The notes under the pieces are model-generated. The model was not told where the DNA came from, did not search any database, and was given only the letters and a program-made list of their open reading frames with translations. Source: Nocardioides psychrotolerans (GTDB taxonomy: Bacteria; Actinomycetota; Actinomycetes; Propionibacteriales; Nocardioidaceae). Taken from it: a stretch of 64,000 nt of DNA. Made by a program: the position numbers and the translations under genes. The stretch lies in the NCBI RefSeq assembly GCF_900113685.1, contig NZ_FOQG01000006.1:1-64000 (forward strand), given 5' to 3'. This document shows positions 33,919-42,798 of the stretch, piece by piece; the stretch's first letter is position 1; each line of letters opens with the position of its first letter.

Positions 33919-34917
33919 ATGCCGGGGGGCGGTCGCGCGAGTCGGTGCGTGCTCGCGCTCGCCCTGGCGACCGCCCTCGCGCCGGCGCTCGTCTCGTGCA
34001 GCCGCGGCATCGACCAGGCCCAGAGCGTCCAGACCCGGATCGGCCGGATTCACGGCGTCGCCGCCTCGCGAGTCTCCGCGCCGTCGGCCGCCCTGGCCGG
34101 CGCGGTGTCGGTCGACCTCGAGGAGGGGTTGTCGGTCGCCGAGGTCCTCACGGTCGTCGCCTCGGTCGCCCGGGCAGCCGAAGCCGAGGACTACGCCGAT
34201 TACCGACTCACGCTGCGCGAGGAGGGCGGCCGGGGAGCTGACCGGACGACCCTCGTCGTCGACGGCGATGTCGCCCGGGGCCCCCGGGCCGACGCGGTCG
34301 TCACCGGGTGGCGGCGCCTGCAGAGCGCCCTCGTCGGCACCGTCGACCACACCCACCAGCCCGGCGCGGAGACGATCGTGGTGACGACCCCCGGCGGCCT
34401 GCTCCACGACGTGGTCGAGTCGGCCCGGATCGGCTACGGCACCGCGGCCACGACCTGGCGCTTCGCCGACGGTGGATCGACGTACGTCGACGACGGACGG
34501 ATCGGTCCTCGCGACGTGCGGCTCGTCCAGCGGGTGCAACGCACGGTCGCCTCCCCCACCCTGCCCCTCGGCGCTCCCGGCTGGCGGCTCGAGACCCACG
34601 ACACCCAGGTCCTGCTCGACCTGCCCGTGGCCCTGACCGACGCCGTCGACCCCGAAGGCTTCACGCTGCGCGCCTTCGCCCGACCGGTGCGGCCGCTCGT
34701 GGAGGCGGCCGTGGACGCCCTCGACGTGCCCGGCCGCGACCTCGTCGTCCGGCTCATCTCCCCCGACTCCGACGGCTCCGACGACTCCGATGGCGACGTG
34801 GTCGGCTGGTGGAGCTCGGCGCGGCCCACGGTCCGCGGTCGCGACCCGCTGCACCGGGGCTGGGACGTGTGGCTCAGCACGGTCGCCGGCCGGGCGTTGG
34901 CCGGCGACCCGTCCTGA
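33919..34917 (+). CDS. Putative lipoprotein of unknown function
   Basis: A 332-residue exported protein. Residues 1-26 form a signal sequence ending in the lipobox LVSC at Cys27. The rest, with an acidic DSDGSDDSDGDV stretch near residue 295, shows no family I recognise; it has the look of a soluble alpha/beta domain. A GGAGG ribosome-binding site lies 6 bases before the ATG at 33919, which decides this start over the ATG at 33913. It is convergent with the aldehyde dehydrogenase gene. It probably faces the cell surface. Confidence 0.7.
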   Translation: MPGGGRASRCVLALALATALAPALVSCSRGIDQAQSVQTRIGRIHGVAASRVSAPSAALAGAVSVDLEEGLSVAEVLTVVASVARAAEAEDYADYRLTLREEGGRGADRTTLVVDGDVARGPRADAVVTGWRRLQSALVGTVDHTHQPGAETIVVTTPGGLLHDVVESARIGYGTAATTWRFADGGSTYVDDGRIGPRDVRLVQRVQRTVASPTLPLGAPGWRLETHDTQVLLDLPVALTDAVDPEGFTLRAFARPVRPLVEAAVDALDVPGRDLVVRLISPDSDGSDDSDGDVVGWWSSARPTVRGRDPLHRGWDVWLSTVAGRALAGDPS

Positions 34918-34930
34918 GGTCGCTGCCGGC

Positions 34931-36388
34931 TCAGCCGGCGGGCAGGGCGACGTACGTCGTCTCGAGGTACTCCTCGATGCCCTCGAAGCCACCCTCGCGC
35001 CCGAAACCACTGGCCTTCATCCCGCCGAAGGGCGCCGCCGGGTTGGAGATCAGTCCCGTGTTGATGCCGACCATGCCGAAGTCGAGCGACTCCGCGACGC
35101 GGATGGTGCGGGTCAGGTCGCGGGTGTAGACGTAGGACGCCAGGCCGTAGTCGGTGTCGTTGGCCCGGCGGATCGCCTCCTCCTCGGTCTCGAACGTCGT
35201 GATCGCCGCGACCGGACCGAAGATCTCCTCGACGTTGATCGCCGACTCGGCCGCCACGTCGACCAGCACGGTCGGCGGGTAGAAGTAGCCCGGGCCCTCG
35301 GGCACCGTGCCGCCGGTGACGACCGTGGCGCCGTCATGGATCGCGTCGGTGACGAGCTGGGAGACCGACTCGACCGCCTTCTCGTCGATGAGGGGGCCGA
35401 CGTCGACCCCCTCGTCCTGGCCGCGCCCGACGGTGAGCGCCCCCATCCGCTTGCCGAGCTTGTCGGCGAACTCGGTCGCGACGCTGCTGTGCACGAGGAA
35501 CCGGTTGGCCGAGGTGCAGGCCTCGCCCATGTTGCGCATCTTGGCGATCATCGCGCCGTCGACGGCCGCATCGACGTCGGCGTCCTCGAAGACCACGAAC
35601 GGTGCGTTGCCGCCGAGCTCCATGCTCACGCGCAGCAGCTGGTCGGCCGACTGGCGCACCAGCACCTTGCCGACGCCGGTGGAGCCGGTGAAGCTGACCT
35701 TGCGCAGGCGGTCGTCGGACATGACGGCCTCGCCGATCTCACCGGCAGAGGTGGTCGTGACGATGTTGAGGACCCCGTCGGGGAGACCGACGTCGGCGAG
35801 GAGCCCCGCGAGGGCCAGCATCGTCAGGGGCGTCTGGGCGGCCGGCTTGATCACCATCGTGCAGCCCGCGGCGATCGCCGGGGCGATCTTGCGGGTGCCC
35901 ATCGCCAGCGGGAAGTTCCACGGGGTGACGAAGAAGCACGGACCGACCGGCTTCTTGATCGTCAGCAGCCGGCTGCCTCCGGCCGGCGCCTGCATCCAAC
36001 GGCCGTGGATGCGGACCGCCTCCTCGGCGTACCACCGGAAGAACTCCGCACCGTAGGTCAGCTCGCCCTTGGCCTCCGCAACGGTCTTGCCCATCTCGAG
36101 GCTCATCAGCTCGGCGAAGTCGCCGGCCTGCGCGGTCAGCCGCTCGAAGGCACGCCGCAGGATCTCGCTGCGCTCACGCGGCGGCGTGCGGGCCCAGTCG
36201 GCCTGGGCCGCGACCGCGGCGTCGAGGGCATCCATCGCGTCACCCGCCGAGGCATCCGCGACCGTGGTCAGCACCGATCCGTCGGCCGGGTCGACGACAT
36301 CGAAGCGCTCTCCTCCGGCAGCCTCCTGCCAACTCCCGGCGATGAGCAGCCGACGACGGTCGGGGGGCAACAGGTCCAGTCCAGTCAT
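34931..36388 (-). CDS. gabD: Succinate-semialdehyde dehydrogenase (NAD(P)+), aldehyde dehydrogenase family
   Basis: A 485-residue aldehyde dehydrogenase. The cofactor-binding FTGSTGVGKVL loop, the catalytic Glu region ELGGNAPFVVF and the catalytic-Cys region GEACTSANRF are all present; PWNFPLAMGTRKIAPAIAAGCTMVIKPA is the usual coenzyme motif. The SSADH assignment rests on overall resemblance to GabD2-type proteins. An upstream in-frame GTG at 36394 is the alternative start. The gene is transcribed alone, and a candidate small RNA is divergent from it. Confidence 0.87.
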   Translation of the reverse strand: MTGLDLLPPDRRRLLIAGSWQEAAGGERFDVVDPADGSVLTTVADASAGDAMDALDAAVAAQADWARTPPRERSEILRRAFERLTAQAGDFAELMSLEMGKTVAEAKGELTYGAEFFRWYAEEAVRIHGRWMQAPAGGSRLLTIKKPVGPCFFVTPWNFPLAMGTRKIAPAIAAGCTMVIKPAAQTPLTMLALAGLLADVGLPDGVLNIVTTTSAGEIGEAVMSDDRLRKVSFTGSTGVGKVLVRQSADQLLRVSMELGGNAPFVVFEDADVDAAVDGAMIAKMRNMGEACTSANRFLVHSSVATEFADKLGKRMGALTVGRGQDEGVDVGPLIDEKAVESVSQLVTDAIHDGATVVTGGTVPEGPGYFYPPTVLVDVAAESAINVEEIFGPVAAITTFETEEEAIRRANDTDYGLASYVYTRDLTRTIRVAESLDFGMVGINTGLISNPAAPFGGMKASGFGREGGFEGIEEYLETTYVALPAG

Positions 36389-36427
36389 GCCCACCAGCCT
36401 GCCATCTCCTGTAACTCGGCGAAACGG

Positions 36428-36456
36428 GTGACGCGCCTTGGGTCAGGGCGTAATAT
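36428..36456 (+). promoter_or_regulatory. Candidate sigma-70-type promoter for small RNA
   Basis: GTGACG (36428-36433), a 17-bp spacer and TAATAT (36451-36456) form a plausible vegetative promoter on the plus strand, directed towards a two-hairpin sequence that ends in a terminator. No open reading frame follows. Confidence 0.4.
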
Positions 36457-36462
36457 CATTCT

Positions 36463-36541
36463 TGTCGACTTCGGAGGGAGCACCTAGAAGTAGACGCCGA
36501 GAACCCCTTGCCGACCCCATGCGGCGAGGGGTTCTCTTCAT
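36463..36541 (+). ncRNA. Candidate small structured RNA with intrinsic terminator
   Basis: The region begins about 7 bp after a plausible -10 box and contains two hairpins: an 8-bp stem at 36464-36495 (one mismatch) whose loop displays GGAGGGAG, and a 15-bp G/C-rich stem at 36499-36536 followed by TTCATTT. It has no start codon after the Shine-Dalgarno-like loop and lies between the divergent gabD start and the stop of the LuxR regulator. It does not match any RNA family I recognise. Confidence 0.45.
36499..36540 (+). terminator. Intrinsic terminator
   Basis: A 15-bp stem (36499-36513 with 36522-36536, one G-U pair on the plus strand) around an 8-base loop is followed by a T-rich TTCATTT. 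The T-rich side is only on the plus strand, so it should end a plus-strand transcript. Confidence 0.65.
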
Positions 36542-36546
36542 TTCGC

Positions 36547-39261
36547 TCAGCCGGCGACCGGGCCGAGCAGGGTGGCCAGCTGCGTGCGCGATCGCACGCC
36601 GAGCTTGCGGTAGACGCGCGTGAGCGCCGCCTCGACGGTCTTGACGCTGACATAGGTCCGCTCGGCGATCTCGCGGTTGCTGGCGCCGGCCGCGACCTCG
36701 CGCGCCACGCGGGCCTCGGACGGCGTGAGCTGGTCGAGGAGGTTCTGGGGCACGGCGGCGCGGTCGGGGGTGGTCTCGGCACGCACCTGCGCGACCCAGG
36801 ACCGGGCGTGCAGGGCGCTGAAGACCGCGTCGGCACGCTCGAGCGCGGAGCGAGCGGCGGCCACGCGCCGGCGCCGACGCTCCAGGTGGGCGCGGGTGAC
36901 CAGGCTGCGCCCGACGTCGACGCGCATGCCGAGGTCTGCGCACACCTTGGCCGACCGGTCGAGCACGACCTCCGCCCCGGGCAGGTCGCCCCTGGCGATG
37001 AGGAGCTCGGTCTCGGCCCGGTCGAGCGTCGCAGCCACCCCGTCGGTGCCGGGGCGGGCATCGAGGACACGTCGCGCGGCCCCCAGCGTCTCCTCGGCAT
37101 CGTCCAGCCGGCCCAGCAGCACCAGGGCACTCACCAGGTCGGCCTGCCAGCGGTTGATGGTCGGGTCGGTGATGCCGTGCTCCTGCTCGAGGTCGCGGAT
37201 CCGGGTGAACGCGTCACGGGCACCGCCGGCGTCCCCGGAGCGGAGCAGCGCCTGCCCGAGCAGCACCAGGTGCCGCTGGAGGTAGCGGTTGTCGCGGCCC
37301 TCGTCGGCGGCGTCCGCGCCACGCGCGGCCAGGGTGCGCGCCCGGATGAGGTCTCCCCCGACGATCTCGGCCTGGGCGGCGATGAACCAGCCGGTGTGGG
37401 CGCTCAACCCGAGCTCCTCGCCCACGCGCACCGCCCTCTCGGCGTACGCCGTGGTCTGGCGGCAGCGTCCGGCGCGCGCGCCGACTTCCACCAGGCAGCG
37501 AAGGACGTGGACCTGGTCCATGCCCGGCGCGCGCTCGACCTGGGCGAGCAGTGCCTGGAAGCCGTCCCAGGCCTCGTCGAGCCGGTCGTCGTAGAACGCG
37601 AAGCGCGCCGCCATGTAGTCGGGCGAGGTGTGGACGTAGCCGGTCGGTGTGGGCACACCGAGGGCGACCGCGCGGGCGAGGTGGCGGGCGTGCGGCAGGC
37701 CCAGCCAGCGCCGCGAGACCGCGAGCAGCGTGAGCCCGACGGCCAGGTCGTCGGTGTCGCCGGAGGCCTCGAGCAGCGCGACCGCCCGCTCGGCCGCGCG
37801 GGCGGACTCGGCCGGACGGGACTCCATCAGCGCCATCCGGGCTCGCTGGAGCAGCACCATCGCGACCAACCGGTCGTCGTCTCGAGCGTCGGCCAGAGCG
37901 GCGGTCAGCACCTCGTCGAGGACGGCCGGCCCGCTGCCCGCGAGCTCGGGGATCGCGAGCCGCACCCGCACGGCCTGGGCCCGGCTGCCGGGGCGCTCAA
38001 GGACCTCGGTGAGCCCCCGGTGGAGCAGGTCGACGTGGTTGCCGGGGGCCGCGGTCTCGACCGCACTGACCAACCACTCGGTGCGCTCCCCCGCGAGAGC
38101 GCACGGTGCCCGGTCGGCCGCCAGCAGGTAGAGCTCGGCCGCCAGCTCGCGGGCGCCGCCCATGGCCGCCTCGAGGGCCGCCGCGCCCAGCGCCCGGGCG
38201 AGGTCGGCGTCGGGGCGGGGGTCGGCCAGCGCCCGGTGCCGCAGCTGCTCGCCCGGCGTGACCGCGACCCGCGCGAGGTCGAGGTGCAGGGCGGTGCGCT
38301 CCGCCGCCGGGATCGTCTCGACGACCACGCCCCGGAGCATCGTCGGGGCGAAGCGGACCGTGTCGTCGGCCCGGGTCACCAGCCCGGCCAGCTGCGCGCG
38401 GCGCAGGTGCTCCCCGCCCTCGAGGCGACCGGCCCGCTCGAGGTGTCGCAAGGTCGGTCGGTGCAGGAGGGCCGCCACCCGGAGTGTGTCGCGCACGTCG
38501 GCGGGCTGAGCGAGGAAGCGCTCACGCAGCACCCGCTCGAGGCTGGTCGGCAGGGGTGTGGGGCGCCCGAGCAATGTCGGTGTCGTGCCGAGGGCACCCG
38601 CGAGCGCCAGGGCCAGGGCCGGGATGCCGCCCGACTCGACGTAGATCTTGTGCGCCACCTCGGCGCGCAGCCCGTGGGCGCACAGCAGGTCGACCATGTC
38701 ATCGGCGCCCAGCGGTGCGACCTCGACGTGGCAGAGGCCGGAGACGTCGATCTCGGCGTTGTCGCCGACGCCCGTCGTGACGGCCACGCTCACCCGGCCC
38801 CGCAGACGCCGTCGGGCGTAGCCAACGACCCGCGAGGACTCGGCGTCGAGCCACTGGACGTCGTCGAGGAGCAGCAGCACCGGGTGGTCGTGCGACCAGG
38901 TGTCGAGGACCGCGTGGAGGCCCGCCGCGAGGTCGGAGCGCAGCTCGTCGGTGACATCGAGTCCGACCAGCCCCGCCGCGACGCACCCCCGCACGCGGTC
39001 GGGGAGGGTCTCGACCAGCTCGGGGGGCAGCTGGGCCATCAGGTCGCGCAGCGCGGCGAAGGGCAGGGCGTGCTCGTCGACGGCGCCGCCGGCTCGCAGC
39101 GAGACCGCGCCACGCTCGCCGCGGAAGCGGTCCTCGATCAGGTCGAGCAGCGCGCTCTTGCCGACCCCTGAAGGGCCATGGAGGGCAACGGAATCACCCC
39201 GCTCGAGGAGACCGAGTATCTCCGTGAGCAGGGCGAGACGGCCGTGGACCCGAGACACCAC
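36547..39261 (-). CDS. Large LuxR-family (LAL) ATP-binding transcriptional regulator
   Basis: A 904-residue LAL regulator. Residues 1-250 form a STAND/AAA-type ATPase with Walker A HGPSGVGKSALLD near residue 28 and Walker B VLLLLDDVQWLD near 128. A long helical repeat region follows to about residue 830, and the LuxR DNA-binding domain closes the protein (LTPSEARVAREVAAGASNREIAERTYVSVKTVEAALTRVYRKLG). Such proteins activate carbon-use or secondary-metabolite genes on binding an inducer. The start is GTG (39261 or the adjacent 39258). Its target is unknown. Confidence 0.9.
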   Translation of the reverse strand: MVSRVHGRLALLTEILGLLERGDSVALHGPSGVGKSALLDLIEDRFRGERGAVSLRAGGAVDEHALPFAALRDLMAQLPPELVETLPDRVRGCVAAGLVGLDVTDELRSDLAAGLHAVLDTWSHDHPVLLLLDDVQWLDAESSRVVGYARRRLRGRVSVAVTTGVGDNAEIDVSGLCHVEVAPLGADDMVDLLCAHGLRAEVAHKIYVESGGIPALALALAGALGTTPTLLGRPTPLPTSLERVLRERFLAQPADVRDTLRVAALLHRPTLRHLERAGRLEGGEHLRRAQLAGLVTRADDTVRFAPTMLRGVVVETIPAAERTALHLDLARVAVTPGEQLRHRALADPRPDADLARALGAAALEAAMGGARELAAELYLLAADRAPCALAGERTEWLVSAVETAAPGNHVDLLHRGLTEVLERPGSRAQAVRVRLAIPELAGSGPAVLDEVLTAALADARDDDRLVAMVLLQRARMALMESRPAESARAAERAVALLEASGDTDDLAVGLTLLAVSRRWLGLPHARHLARAVALGVPTPTGYVHTSPDYMAARFAFYDDRLDEAWDGFQALLAQVERAPGMDQVHVLRCLVEVGARAGRCRQTTAYAERAVRVGEELGLSAHTGWFIAAQAEIVGGDLIRARTLAARGADAADEGRDNRYLQRHLVLLGQALLRSGDAGGARDAFTRIRDLEQEHGITDPTINRWQADLVSALVLLGRLDDAEETLGAARRVLDARPGTDGVAATLDRAETELLIARGDLPGAEVVLDRSAKVCADLGMRVDVGRSLVTRAHLERRRRRVAAARSALERADAVFSALHARSWVAQVRAETTPDRAAVPQNLLDQLTPSEARVAREVAAGASNREIAERTYVSVKTVEAALTRVYRKLGVRSRTQLATLLGPVAG

Positions 39262-39330
39262 CGCCAGGATACGGGGGCCGGGGCCGGCGGGAACAGGGCG
39301 GAGAGGTCACGAGACCGTGAAATCAGGGGT

Positions 39331-41232
39331 TCAGCGGGCGGCGCGCAGGAAGGCTTCCAGGATCGGACCGGCCGTCCGCGAGCCCGAGGCCCCGACCTCG
39401 ACGAAGACGGCGACCGCCAGATCACCCTGGGCGGCGATCATCCAGGCGTGGGTCTCGAGACGCCCGCCTCGTTCGAACTCCGCCGTGCCGGTCTTGGCGA
39501 TCACCTCGGGTCCGGGCACGTCGAGGAGACCGGCACCGCTGCCGCTGGTCACGACGCTGCGCAGCATGCTGCGCAGCTGGCCGGCCTGCGTGCCGGTGAT
39601 CGGCTCGACGTCGGGCGGGGTCACCTCCACGGACGGCAGCAGGCTTGGGATGACCAGGTCACCCCGCTGGACCGAGGCGATGACGGTGGCCATGCTCATC
39701 GGTGAGGCGAGGACGCGGCCCTGGCCGATGAGGTTGGCGCCCTTCTCGGTCTCGGAAGCCGCGGGCTCGACCTGGCCGAGGTAGGCCGGGAAGCCGAGGT
39801 CGTGGTCGATGCCCATCCCCAGCGCTGCGGCCGCGTCGAACAGGTCGAGCTCGCCCAGCTTGCCGCGTTGGGAGATGAGGGCGGTGTTGCACGAGTTGGC
39901 CAGCGCCGTGCGGAAAGTCACCCGACCCAGCGCGCTCGACGGGTAGTCGGAGTAGTTCTTGAAGGACTTGCCGTCGACGGTGATCGTCGGCGTGCAGGGC
40001 ACCACCGTGTCGGGCGTCAGACCGGCGCGCAGCAGCGCCAGGGTGCTGACGCTCTTGAACGTCGAGCCGGGGGCGAACTGTCCGAAGGTCGCGATGTTGA
40101 GCCCCTCGGTGCCGGGCCCGTTGGCGGCCGCCACGATCGCTCCGGAGCTGGGCCGGATCGCCACGACCGCGCTGGACGGCCCGACGTCGGCCAGCAGGCG
40201 CTCGGCCTCCACCTGGAGGTCGAGGTCGAGGGTCAGCTCGAGGGGGGTGCCGACCTCGCCGTCGACCCGGAACACCTCGCGCTCCACGCCGTCGGAGGAC
40301 ACGGCGTTGACGACCGCGCCGGGCGTCCCCTGCAGCTGCTCGTCGTAGCGGGCCTGGAGCCCGGACAACCCGGCCTGGTCGCCCGGCTGGAAGCGCTCGG
40401 GGTCCTGCTCGACCATCTCGGCGGTGACCTCGCCGACGGTGCCCAGGATCGGTGCTGCGAACTCGCGCGTCGGGGCGAGCGGGACCTCGTCACCGATCGC
40501 CCGTGCCCCCCTGATCTGGTCGAAGAGCTGACCGACGTCGGCCGGCACCTCGTCGGCGCGGTAGACGATCGCCTCGACGAAGGCGAGCTCCCCCGCGGCC
40601 TCCACCCGCTCCACGAACGCCGCCACGTCGATGCCGATCAGGCGCGCCAGCCGCTGGGCGGACTGCCCGGCCCGGGCCGCCGGCACCATCGAGCGGTCGA
40701 TGCCGAGTCGCAGGACGGGGCGCGGCGTCACCAGCGCGAGGCCGCGGGCGCCGGTGATGTCGCCTCGGGCGGCCCGGATCGGGGTGAGGTCGAGCGTCGT
40801 CGCGCCCGCGATGGAGGGCTCCACCACGGTGCGCGCCCACAGGACCTGCCACTCCTGACCGACCAGCGCGAGGCCGGCCTCGCTGTCGTAGGTCCACTCG
40901 GTCCCCTCGAGGACCGGCCACGACCAGGTGAGCGTGGCCACGGCCCGGTCGCCGCCACCCTCGCTCACGATGTCGACCTCACCGGCCTCGACGGTGGGCT
41001 GGAGGTCGCCCATGCCCTCGACGACCTCGGTGTAGTCGGCACTCACCTGCTGCGACGTCTGCTCGAAGAAGGGCACGTCCGCGAGCTCGCCCGAGACCAG
41101 CGCCGAGGCCAGGGCGACCGCGGCCTCGTCGGGTGCGGGGCCACCTCCGTCGCCGTCGTCGGGGTCACCGGAGGAGGTGCAGCCGGCCGTGAGCAGCACG
41201 AGCACGGTCAGGCAAGCCAGTCGGGAGCGCAT
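39331..41232 (-). CDS. Penicillin-binding protein, class B transpeptidase with MecA_N-like domain
   Basis: A 633-residue D,D-transpeptidase that cross-links peptidoglycan. Residues 1-17 form a signal sequence before Cys18 (lipoprotein-like); residues 35-145 are an NTF2-like MecA_N domain; a PBP dimerisation region follows. The transpeptidase motifs are complete: SxxK at Ser390-Lys393 (STFK), SxN at 447-449 (SCN) and KTG at 580-582. The architecture is that of PBP2a/PbpA-like enzymes, which can have low beta-lactam affinity. It is transcribed alone, downstream of the SGNH gene on the same strand. Confidence 0.9.
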   Translation of the reverse strand: MRSRLACLTVLVLLTAGCTSSGDPDDGDGGGPAPDEAAVALASALVSGELADVPFFEQTSQQVSADYTEVVEGMGDLQPTVEAGEVDIVSEGGGDRAVATLTWSWPVLEGTEWTYDSEAGLALVGQEWQVLWARTVVEPSIAGATTLDLTPIRAARGDITGARGLALVTPRPVLRLGIDRSMVPAARAGQSAQRLARLIGIDVAAFVERVEAAGELAFVEAIVYRADEVPADVGQLFDQIRGARAIGDEVPLAPTREFAAPILGTVGEVTAEMVEQDPERFQPGDQAGLSGLQARYDEQLQGTPGAVVNAVSSDGVEREVFRVDGEVGTPLELTLDLDLQVEAERLLADVGPSSAVVAIRPSSGAIVAAANGPGTEGLNIATFGQFAPGSTFKSVSTLALLRAGLTPDTVVPCTPTITVDGKSFKNYSDYPSSALGRVTFRTALANSCNTALISQRGKLGELDLFDAAAALGMGIDHDLGFPAYLGQVEPAASETEKGANLIGQGRVLASPMSMATVIASVQRGDLVIPSLLPSVEVTPPDVEPITGTQAGQLRSMLRSVVTSGSGAGLLDVPGPEVIAKTGTAEFERGGRLETHAWMIAAQGDLAVAVFVEVGASGSRTAGPILEAFLRAAR

Positions 41233-41304
41233 GGGTCCCTTCTATCAGCCGGCGCCGACGCCGGTCGTTGACGTCGGTCGCCGACGCCGTTGCGGAGGTC
41301 GGCT

Positions 41305-42120
41305 TCAGCCCAGCAGCGCGCTGACGAGCGGCACGTAGCCGGAGGCGTGGCCGACCCGGTTGGGGTGGTAGCTCTCGCCGACCGGGCTGGACAGCCCGTT
41401 GAGCCACTCGGGGCTGTCGCACACGGCGTGGCCGACGAACCGACCGGTGGGGTTGGCGAAGGAGAAGCCACGGGCCTGGGCGGCCGCGGCGAGCGCGGCG
41501 TTGAGCTGGTCGGCGGTCTGATTGAGCCGCGTCTGCTCGGCGGGGGCGAACCACGTGCCGGCGTTGCAGTCCTCGCCCATGAAGACCCGCGGATAGCCGA
41601 CCACGACGACCTTCGCGACGCTCGCCCGACTGCGGATCGCTGCGTAGAGCGTCGCGAGGCGCCCGGGCAACGTGTTCCTGACGAACGCCTGGGCCGTGTC
41701 GACCGCGGCGTCGCAGTTGCCTGCCCACCACGGCGTCGCGCACTCGGTCAGCACGTCAGCGAAGCCGGCGTCGTTGCCCCCCACCGAGATCGTGACGAAG
41801 CGCGTCGTCCCGCTCAGGGCACCCAGCTGGCTGTTGGTCACCGTCGCGGTCGTCGCGCCAGCACACGCGCTCAGGCTGAGCGCATAGCCCTTCTGTGCCG
41901 CGACCAGGCTCGGGAACGCGTAGGCCGAGCGCTGGCAGGAGGTCCCGTCGTCGGCGTACGAGCGGGTGCCCGTCCCCGAGGAGTAGGAGTCACCGAGGGC
42001 GACGTACGACGGACCCGCAGCGCGGGCGGCCGGGGCCGGGCCGACGACGACGCCGACGGTTGCGGCCGCGGCGAGCGCGGACAACACGGCGAGCAGGCGG
42101 GTGACGGGACGTGGGGACAC
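41305..42120 (-). CDS. Secreted SGNH-hydrolase esterase/lipase
   Basis: A 271-residue exported GDSL/SGNH hydrolase. A signal peptide covers residues 1-34 (cleavage near ARA-AGPS). The catalytic serine is in ALGDSYSSG, the oxyanion Asn in SVGGNDAGF, and the C-terminal catalytic His in SYHPNRVGH. Several Cys pairs suggest disulfides, as in Streptomyces secreted lipases. It probably cleaves acyl or acetyl esters of external lipids or polysaccharides. It starts shortly upstream of the PBP gene but a 72-bp gap separates them. Confidence 0.88.
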   Translation of the reverse strand: MSPRPVTRLLAVLSALAAAATVGVVVGPAPAARAAGPSYVALGDSYSSGTGTRSYADDGTSCQRSAYAFPSLVAAQKGYALSLSACAGATTATVTNSQLGALSGTTRFVTISVGGNDAGFADVLTECATPWWAGNCDAAVDTAQAFVRNTLPGRLATLYAAIRSRASVAKVVVVGYPRVFMGEDCNAGTWFAPAEQTRLNQTADQLNAALAAAAQARGFSFANPTGRFVGHAVCDSPEWLNGLSSPVGESYHPNRVGHASGYVPLVSALLG

Positions 42121-42164
42121 GTGAGACCTCCGGGAGCGTGACGGGCGTCACCGCTGTGGCGCAG

Positions 42165-42617
42165 TCACATCCTGCGCGGTGGATGCGACGTCGCATAGAC
42201 GGGAAACCCCTCGACCGTGCCGTCGACCAGGTCGTCGACGAACGAGCGGAAGTGTGGGCACGCCGCGACGTCGTGGGCCCGACACGCCAAGGCGTGCAGG
42301 GTCATCTCCCGCGAGCGCTCCATCTCGGCCATGCGCCGGTCGAGCTCCTCGACGTGGGCCGTCAGCACCTGGTGCCGATCGTGGGCCTCCGCGTCGAGCA
42401 GCACCTGGATCTGCTCCAGGGTCATCCCGGCGGCCTTGCTGCGCACGATGGTCGCCACCCGGAAAACGTCGCCCCGCCCGTAGCGGCGCCGACCGGAGCC
42501 GTCCCGACGCGGTGTCAGGAGCCCCACGTCCTCCCAGTGGCGAAGCACGTGCGTGGCCATCTGGAAGCGGGCCGCCAGCTCCCCGACGGAGAGATCGACG
42601 TCGCGGCTTGACTTCAT
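42165..42617 (-). CDS. MerR-family transcriptional regulator
   Basis: A 150-residue MerR protein. The winged helix is at residues 8-75 (LSVGELAARFQMATHVLRHWEDVGLLTPRRDGSGRRRYGRGDVFRVATI), and a dimerisation coiled coil follows (VLLDAEAHDRHQVLTAHVEELDRRMAEMER). CRAHDVAACPHF near residue 125 could coordinate a metal or redox signal. The ATG at 42617 overlaps a perfect palindrome; starts further upstream are possible. The gene it would normally control on the opposite strand appears to be deleted. Confidence 0.8.
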   Translation of the reverse strand: MKSSRDVDLSVGELAARFQMATHVLRHWEDVGLLTPRRDGSGRRRYGRGDVFRVATIVRSKAAGMTLEQIQVLLDAEAHDRHQVLTAHVEELDRRMAEMERSREMTLHALACRAHDVAACPHFRSFVDDLVDGTVEGFPVYATSHPPRRM

Positions 42618-42629
42618 GTCAACATGAAG
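42612..42629. promoter_or_regulatory. MerR-type palindromic operator
   Basis: CTTCATGTCAACATGAAG is a perfect 8-2-8 inverted repeat that includes the regulator's start codon and sits directly after a TTGACT box. MerR-class activators bind such sites between -35 and -10 elements. A clear -10 was not found. Confidence 0.55.
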
Positions 42630-42676
42630 CCACCTCCTCATCCCAGAGACAAGTCTGACGACGAGGAGATGCACAG

Positions 42677-42769
42677 ATGAAGCAGCACGAGTACGACGTC
42701 ATCGTGCTCCTGCGGCGGCGACCTGCTGGTGATCGGGCACCCGGCGCCGGCGTGAACGGCGCCGAGTGA
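42677..42769 (+). pseudogene. Remnant of a deleted MerR-controlled gene (oxidoreductase-like N-terminus)
   Basis: After a good AGGAG site an ATG opens MKQHEYDVIVL, the usual beginning of an FAD- or NAD-linked oxidoreductase, but the sequence then breaks: the frame turns into Arg/Pro-rich nonsense and stops after 30 residues. A second frame in the same stretch reads GGDLLVIGHPAPA and stops, like the C-terminus of a different part or gene. The simplest reading is an internal deletion that joined the two ends. It is divergent from the MerR gene. Confidence 0.45.
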
Positions 42770-42798
42770 CGACCGGGCCGCGACCGGCAGGCCGGAGA

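Noticed and set aside
36464..36495. Shine-Dalgarno-like GGAGGG as a ribosome-binding site for a leader peptide
   Set aside because: No ATG, GTG or TTG follows at a usable distance before the terminator.
42165..42674. MerR start at 42674 instead of 42617
   Set aside because: The added N-terminal residues are not part of the MerR fold, and the later ATG sits at the operator as expected, though the choice is not certain.
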